Shown here one piece after another: positions 61,183-64,000 of a DNA stretch of 64,000 nt. Numbering within the stretch: position 1 is the first letter of the stretch; each line of letters opens with the position of its first letter. Origin of the DNA: JBEDUK01 sp963781595 (lineage in GTDB: Bacteria; Actinomycetota; UBA4738); NCBI GenBank assembly GCA_963781595.1, contig CAWAGG010000006.1, positions 992,001-1,056,000 of the forward strand, in the 5' to 3' direction. The notes under the pieces are model-generated. The model had not been told where the DNA came from. It saw only the letters and a program-made list of their open reading frames with translations, and made no database searches. A program made the translations under genes and the position numbers.

Positions 61183-62655
61183 CTACAGGAGCTTGAAGGA
61201 GAACGGCTCGGGCGGCGGCAACTGCGCGGCCGGCTCGGGGGGAACGCCCCGGAAGCGCGACCGGATCCCGGCGATCCACGCCTTCGCCCGGTCCGTCAAC
61301 TCGTGGTCGTCGTCCTGGAGCCGGCCGCGCGTGACCAAGATGCCCATGTCGGCCCCGGGGTACCGGTACTGCCCGGGACCCGCGATCCGCAGGTAGAAGG
61401 CCTGGCGTTCGTCCGCCACGCCGTGCCAATCGGTGTCGCGCCGCAGGAACGAGATGCCGTCCCCACCGGGCGAGAGCCTCCAGATCCCGGAGTCGGGTAC
61501 CTCCGTCAGCAGCTCCACCGCGTCCCCGGTCTCCTTCAGGATGAACTGGCTCCAGGCGTCCAGGCGCTCCTGCCGCGCCCAGCGATCGTTCAGCTCCTCC
61601 ACGTCGATCTCGTAGTCGACGTCCATGAACTCGAGCAGGTGGAACAGGAACAGCGGCATGTCGCCGTACGCGACCGAGGTCACGTTCGTCATGCTGCTCG
61701 CTCCGGTGACGCGAGGGTTGAGCTCGCCCAGGTACATCTCGCCCGTCGCGGCGTCGACCAGGTAGTCGAGCTCGAAGTAGCCGAGGTAGCCCTCCGCGCG
61801 GAGCGCGTCGCCGATCGCGATCGTCCACGCGCGCGCCCGCGTACGATGCTCCTGCGACAACGCCCCCGGGTACACGTCGTTCCCACACCACCCGCCGCCG
61901 TTGGGCGTGAGCTCCGGGAAGCCGGTGAGCTCGGTCATGAGGGGCCCGACGAGCGTGCCGTGTCTCGTGACGACGGCTTCGATCGCCGCCTCGCGCGGCT
62001 CGATCCGGCGCATGACCTTGAGTTCCTCGGTGGCCAAGTCGTCCTCGTCGGCGACCCAGTCTTCCACGGAGGCGACGAAGAACGTCGTCTGGCCCGAATC
62101 CCCGTACGGGGTCTGGACCACCAGGTCCGACCCCAGCTCGTTCGCGCGGGCCAGCTCCAGGAGTTCCACGTAGGTTCCTGCCCGACCGAGGGCGTTCGGC
62201 ACCGATGGCACACCCGCCCGGTTCCCGAGCTCGGTGGTCACGATCTTCGAGTCGAGCCGGTGGCGCAGGCTGGCGGACGGGAACGCGACCTCCAGCCCGA
62301 GCTCCGCCGCGAGCTCCTCCGTCTCCTCGTCGAACATCAGGAACGTCGCTTTCCCGCGCCGCTCGGGGGAGCCGCCCGCCGCCACCAGGTCGGCGACCTC
62401 CTTGTGTCCCAGGAGGTAGTTCACGATCTGCTCGATCGACTCGAACGCCCGATCGCTGCGCTCGCGCGGAACGAAGACGTTCGGCTGATGTCCGTCGAAG
62501 GAGTCGTAGTGGTTCACGTACCGGAACCCTCGGACCCACCGATCGATGCCCAACAGGTTGAACGCCGTCGCGGAGACGAAGTACACGGGCGTCTCGTTCA
62601 TCCGGAAGAACGCCCGGATGTCGAAGATCCCCTGGAGCGGTCCCGTGGCCGTCAT
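61183..62655 (-). CDS. ATP-grasp ligase of unknown specificity
   Basis: A 490-residue ATP-grasp enzyme. After a ~100-residue preATP-grasp domain (YFVSATAFNLLGI) the ATP-grasp core (about 125-320) shows LRHRLDSKIVTTELGNRAGV, VVQTPYGDSGQTTFF (glycine-rich loop) and the metal-binding YFELDYLV and MYLGELNPRVTG, in the biotin-carboxylase/D-Ala-D-Ala ligase style. A C-terminal ~150 residues follow that I do not recognise. Such enzymes make amide, peptide or thioester bonds through an acyl phosphate. It is the first gene of a tightly packed operon with an Ntn-hydrolase and an alpha/beta hydrolase, as in some peptide or amide metabolite pathways. Substrate unknown. Confidence 0.85.
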   Translation of the reverse strand: MTATGPLQGIFDIRAFFRMNETPVYFVSATAFNLLGIDRWVRGFRYVNHYDSFDGHQPNVFVPRERSDRAFESIEQIVNYLLGHKEVADLVAAGGSPERRGKATFLMFDEETEELAAELGLEVAFPSASLRHRLDSKIVTTELGNRAGVPSVPNALGRAGTYVELLELARANELGSDLVVQTPYGDSGQTTFFVASVEDWVADEDDLATEELKVMRRIEPREAAIEAVVTRHGTLVGPLMTELTGFPELTPNGGGWCGNDVYPGALSQEHRTRARAWTIAIGDALRAEGYLGYFELDYLVDAATGEMYLGELNPRVTGASSMTNVTSVAYGDMPLFLFHLLEFMDVDYEIDVEELNDRWARQERLDAWSQFILKETGDAVELLTEVPDSGIWRLSPGGDGISFLRRDTDWHGVADERQAFYLRIAGPGQYRYPGADMGILVTRGRLQDDDHELTDRAKAWIAGIRSRFRGVPPEPAAQLPPPEPFSFKLL

Positions 62656-62794
62656 CGCTGAGCGCGGATGCTACCGGCTCGGCGCCGCGGGCACGATGCC
62701 GGACCGGGTTGGCCTGTCCGGTCCGTACAGGCGGCACCGATGGTGTTTGACTTGTCGTGACTTCTAGGCCCACGATGCGCCGGGATAGGGTCCG

Positions 62795-62844
62795 GATGGC
62801 TTACCCGCCGGCCGGTTCACCGGCAGCGGTTGCTGTGAGCCATC
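62795..62844 (+). other. Nested stem-loops in the leader of the second ABC ATPase gene
   Basis: An outer inverted repeat GATGGCT (62795-62801) / AGCCATC (62838-62844) encloses a tight hairpin GCCGGT-TC-ACCGGC (62811-62824). It lies 38 bp before the ATG at 62882, between divergent operons, so an RNA element or a protein-binding palindrome is possible. No known riboswitch is recognised. Confidence 0.35.
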
Positions 62845-62881
62845 GGGGGGTAGCAGTGGACCGCGGGAGGGTCGATCCAGC

Positions 62882-64000
62882 ATGGTGAAGGCGTCCGCGA
62901 ACGGCGAGGTCGATGTCAGGCTCGACCGGGTGACGAAGCGGTTCGGTGACATGACCGCCGTCGACAACCTGGTGCTCGACATCGCACGGGGGGAGTTCTT
63001 CAGCATGCTCGGGCCCTCCGGGTGCGGGAAGACGACGACGCTGCGGATGATCGGTGGGTTCGAGGAGCCGACCGCCGGCGTGATCTACCTGGGGGGCAGC
63101 GACGTGACCGGGCTGCCCCCGTACCGGCGCGAGATCAACACGGTCTTCCAGTCCTACGCGTTGTTCCCGCACCTGACGGTGGCCGAAACGTGGCGTTCGG
63201 GCTGCAGCGCCGGAAGGTGGCGAAAGGCGGACGTCGAGACGCGCGTCAAGGAGGCGCTCCAGCTCGTCGACCTCCCCGGGTTCGAGAAGCGCAAGCCGAG
63301 GCAGCTCTCCGGCGGACAGCAGCAGCGCGTCGCGTTGGCGCGCGCGCTGGTCAACCGACCGAAGGTGTTGCTGCTGGACGAGCCGCTCGGGGCCCTCGAC
63401 CTGAAGCTCCGCAAGCAGATGCAGCTCGAACTGAAGCGGATCCAGTCCGAGGTCGGGATCACGTTCGTCTACGTCACGCACGACCAGGAAGAGGCGATGA
63501 CGATGTCCGACCATCTCGCCGTGATGCGCCACGGCAAGATCGAGCAGATCGGCTCGCCCGCAGAGGTCTACGAGCGACCTGCGACCGAGTTCGTCGCCGG
63601 CTTCCTGGGCGCCTCGAACCTCCTGGACGGCGCCGTCGTGGGTCACGAGGACGGGATGACGAAGCTCCGGGTCCAGGACGGGTCGATCGTGACCTTGCCG
63701 ACGCCGAGCAGCATGACCGACGACCGGAGCCTGCGGGTCGGCGTCCGGCCGGAGAAGATCCGGCTGCAGCCAGGCAACGAGCCGGTGCCCGACGGCTGGA
63801 ACGGGGTCGGCGGAACGGCGCGCATCTCGACGTTCATCGGCGTCAGCCACCAGTACGCCGTGGAGGTGCCCGGTGGCGGCACGATGACCGTGTATTCGCA
63901 GAACCTCGGACACGAATGGGTCCCGGGGCCTGGCGAGGCCGTGACGCTGACGTGGCGACCTGAGCACACGTTCGCCGTGACGCCGTCGGAGCCGCTGGCG
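62882..64000 (+). CDS. Polyamine-type ABC transporter ATP-binding protein, second copy, cut by window edge
   Basis: About 373 residues of a PotA-like ATPase are visible, open at the right edge. Walker A GPSGCGKTTT (about 42-51), [15 protein letters not shown] (about 142), Walker [13 protein letters not shown] (about 165) and YVTHDQEEA are intact, and a TOBE-type domain (RVGVRPEKIRLQPG) follows. Between about residues 102 and 116 the frame departs from the family: one base is missing near 63190 and one is extra near 63226, so 12 residues read WRSGCSAGRWRK where VAFGLQRRKVAK is expected. The rest is in frame. Presumably the first gene of a second polyamine-type importer. Confidence 0.88.
   Translation, partial: MVKASANGEVDVRLDRVTKRFGDMTAVDNLVLDIARGEFFSMLGPSGCGKTTTLRMIGGFEEPTAGVIYLGGSDVTGLPPYRREINTVFQSYALFPHLTVAETWRSGCSAGRWRKADVETRVKEALQLVDLPGFEKRKPRQLSGGQQQRVALARALVNRPKVLLLDEPLGALDLKLRKQMQLELKRIQSEVGITFVYVTHDQEEAMTMSDHLAVMRHGKIEQIGSPAEVYERPATEFVAGFLGASNLLDGAVVGHEDGMTKLRVQDGSIVTLPTPSSMTDDRSLRVGVRPEKIRLQPGNEPVPDGWNGVGGTARISTFIGVSHQYAVEVPGGGTMTVYSQNLGHEWVPGPGEAVTLTWRPEHTFAVTPSEPLA

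Noticed and set aside
62741..62791. TTGACT at 62747 and TAGGGT at 62786 as a promoter for the second ABC ATPase
   Set aside because: The spacer is 33 bp, far from 17, so they do not form one promoter.

Overview
The window is high-GC, densely packed bacterial DNA of actinobacterial type. The evidence is a secreted resuscitation-promoting factor, two luciferase-like (F420-type) oxidoreductases, an arg operon in near-actinobacterial order, PspC/LiaS-like signalling proteins, and several promoters whose TANNNT -10 box lies 6-10 nt before an ATG/GTG, as in leaderless mRNAs. I cannot name a genus; an uncultured actinobacterial lineage (genome or MAG contig) is the best reading. No rRNA, tRNA, CRISPR array or insertion sequence was recognised.

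Layout. (1) 1-13,039 is an aromatic-degradation island. A minus-strand operon carries acetaldehyde dehydrogenase (cut by the window edge), a 2-keto-4-pentenoate hydratase, an IclR regulator and an unknown protein. A TetR/SDR pair and an F420-type oxidoreductase follow. A plus-strand cluster then holds two tandem extradiol dioxygenases, a histidine phosphatase, a two-gene aryl-phosphate (phenylphosphate) synthase-like pair, a Rieske oxygenase and a small zinc ribbon. The ring activation (phosphorylate, oxidise, dephosphorylate, meta-cleave) is the most unusual proposal in the window. (2) 13,100-22,930 is mixed: ECF sigma with a membrane partner, a second F420-type oxidoreductase, a TetR/acyl-CoA dehydrogenase pair with three operator palindromes, GNAT, AI-2E-type permease, Rpf, IspH, then a scar where two divergent genes both lost their 5' halves. 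(3) 22,931-26,651: two SLC41/MgtE-type transporters with a duplicated PhoU/RCK_C protein. (4) 26,848-29,621: lipoprotein, secreted GH5 hydrolase, a 49-residue membrane peptide and a dead hydrolase. (5) 29,843-34,286: polyamine-type ABC transporter (ATPase, binding lipoprotein, two permeases) and a cysteine-less HesB-like protein. (6) 34,283-38,194: PspC/LiaF-like envelope stress module with histidine kinase and response regulator. (7) 38,252-41,332: GabT and a PucR regulator. (8) 41,405-48,946: argC-J-B-D-R followed by a single reading frame fusing ArgG and ArgH; argF is not present. (9) 49,105-52,020: two aldehyde dehydrogenases that fit polyamine/GABA catabolism together with GabT and the ABC transporter. 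(10) 52,161-59,265: DinB-like protein, subtilase with a Trp-Ser-Gly-Asn-Ser repeat tail, large sensor kinase, HAD phosphatase, BI-1 protein, and a decapitated LuxR-type regulator. (11) 59,273-62,655: a minus-strand operon of ATP-grasp ligase, Ntn-hydrolase and alpha/beta hydrolase. (12) 62,882-64,000: the start of a second polyamine-type ABC ATPase.

Several genes (histidine phosphatase, PpsB-like, argJ, second aldehyde dehydrogenase, LuxR remnant, second ABC ATPase) carry single-base frame disturbances inside otherwise well-conserved sequence. That pattern is more typical of indel errors in a draft or long-read assembly than of real gene decay, and it should be checked before any of these is called a pseudogene.
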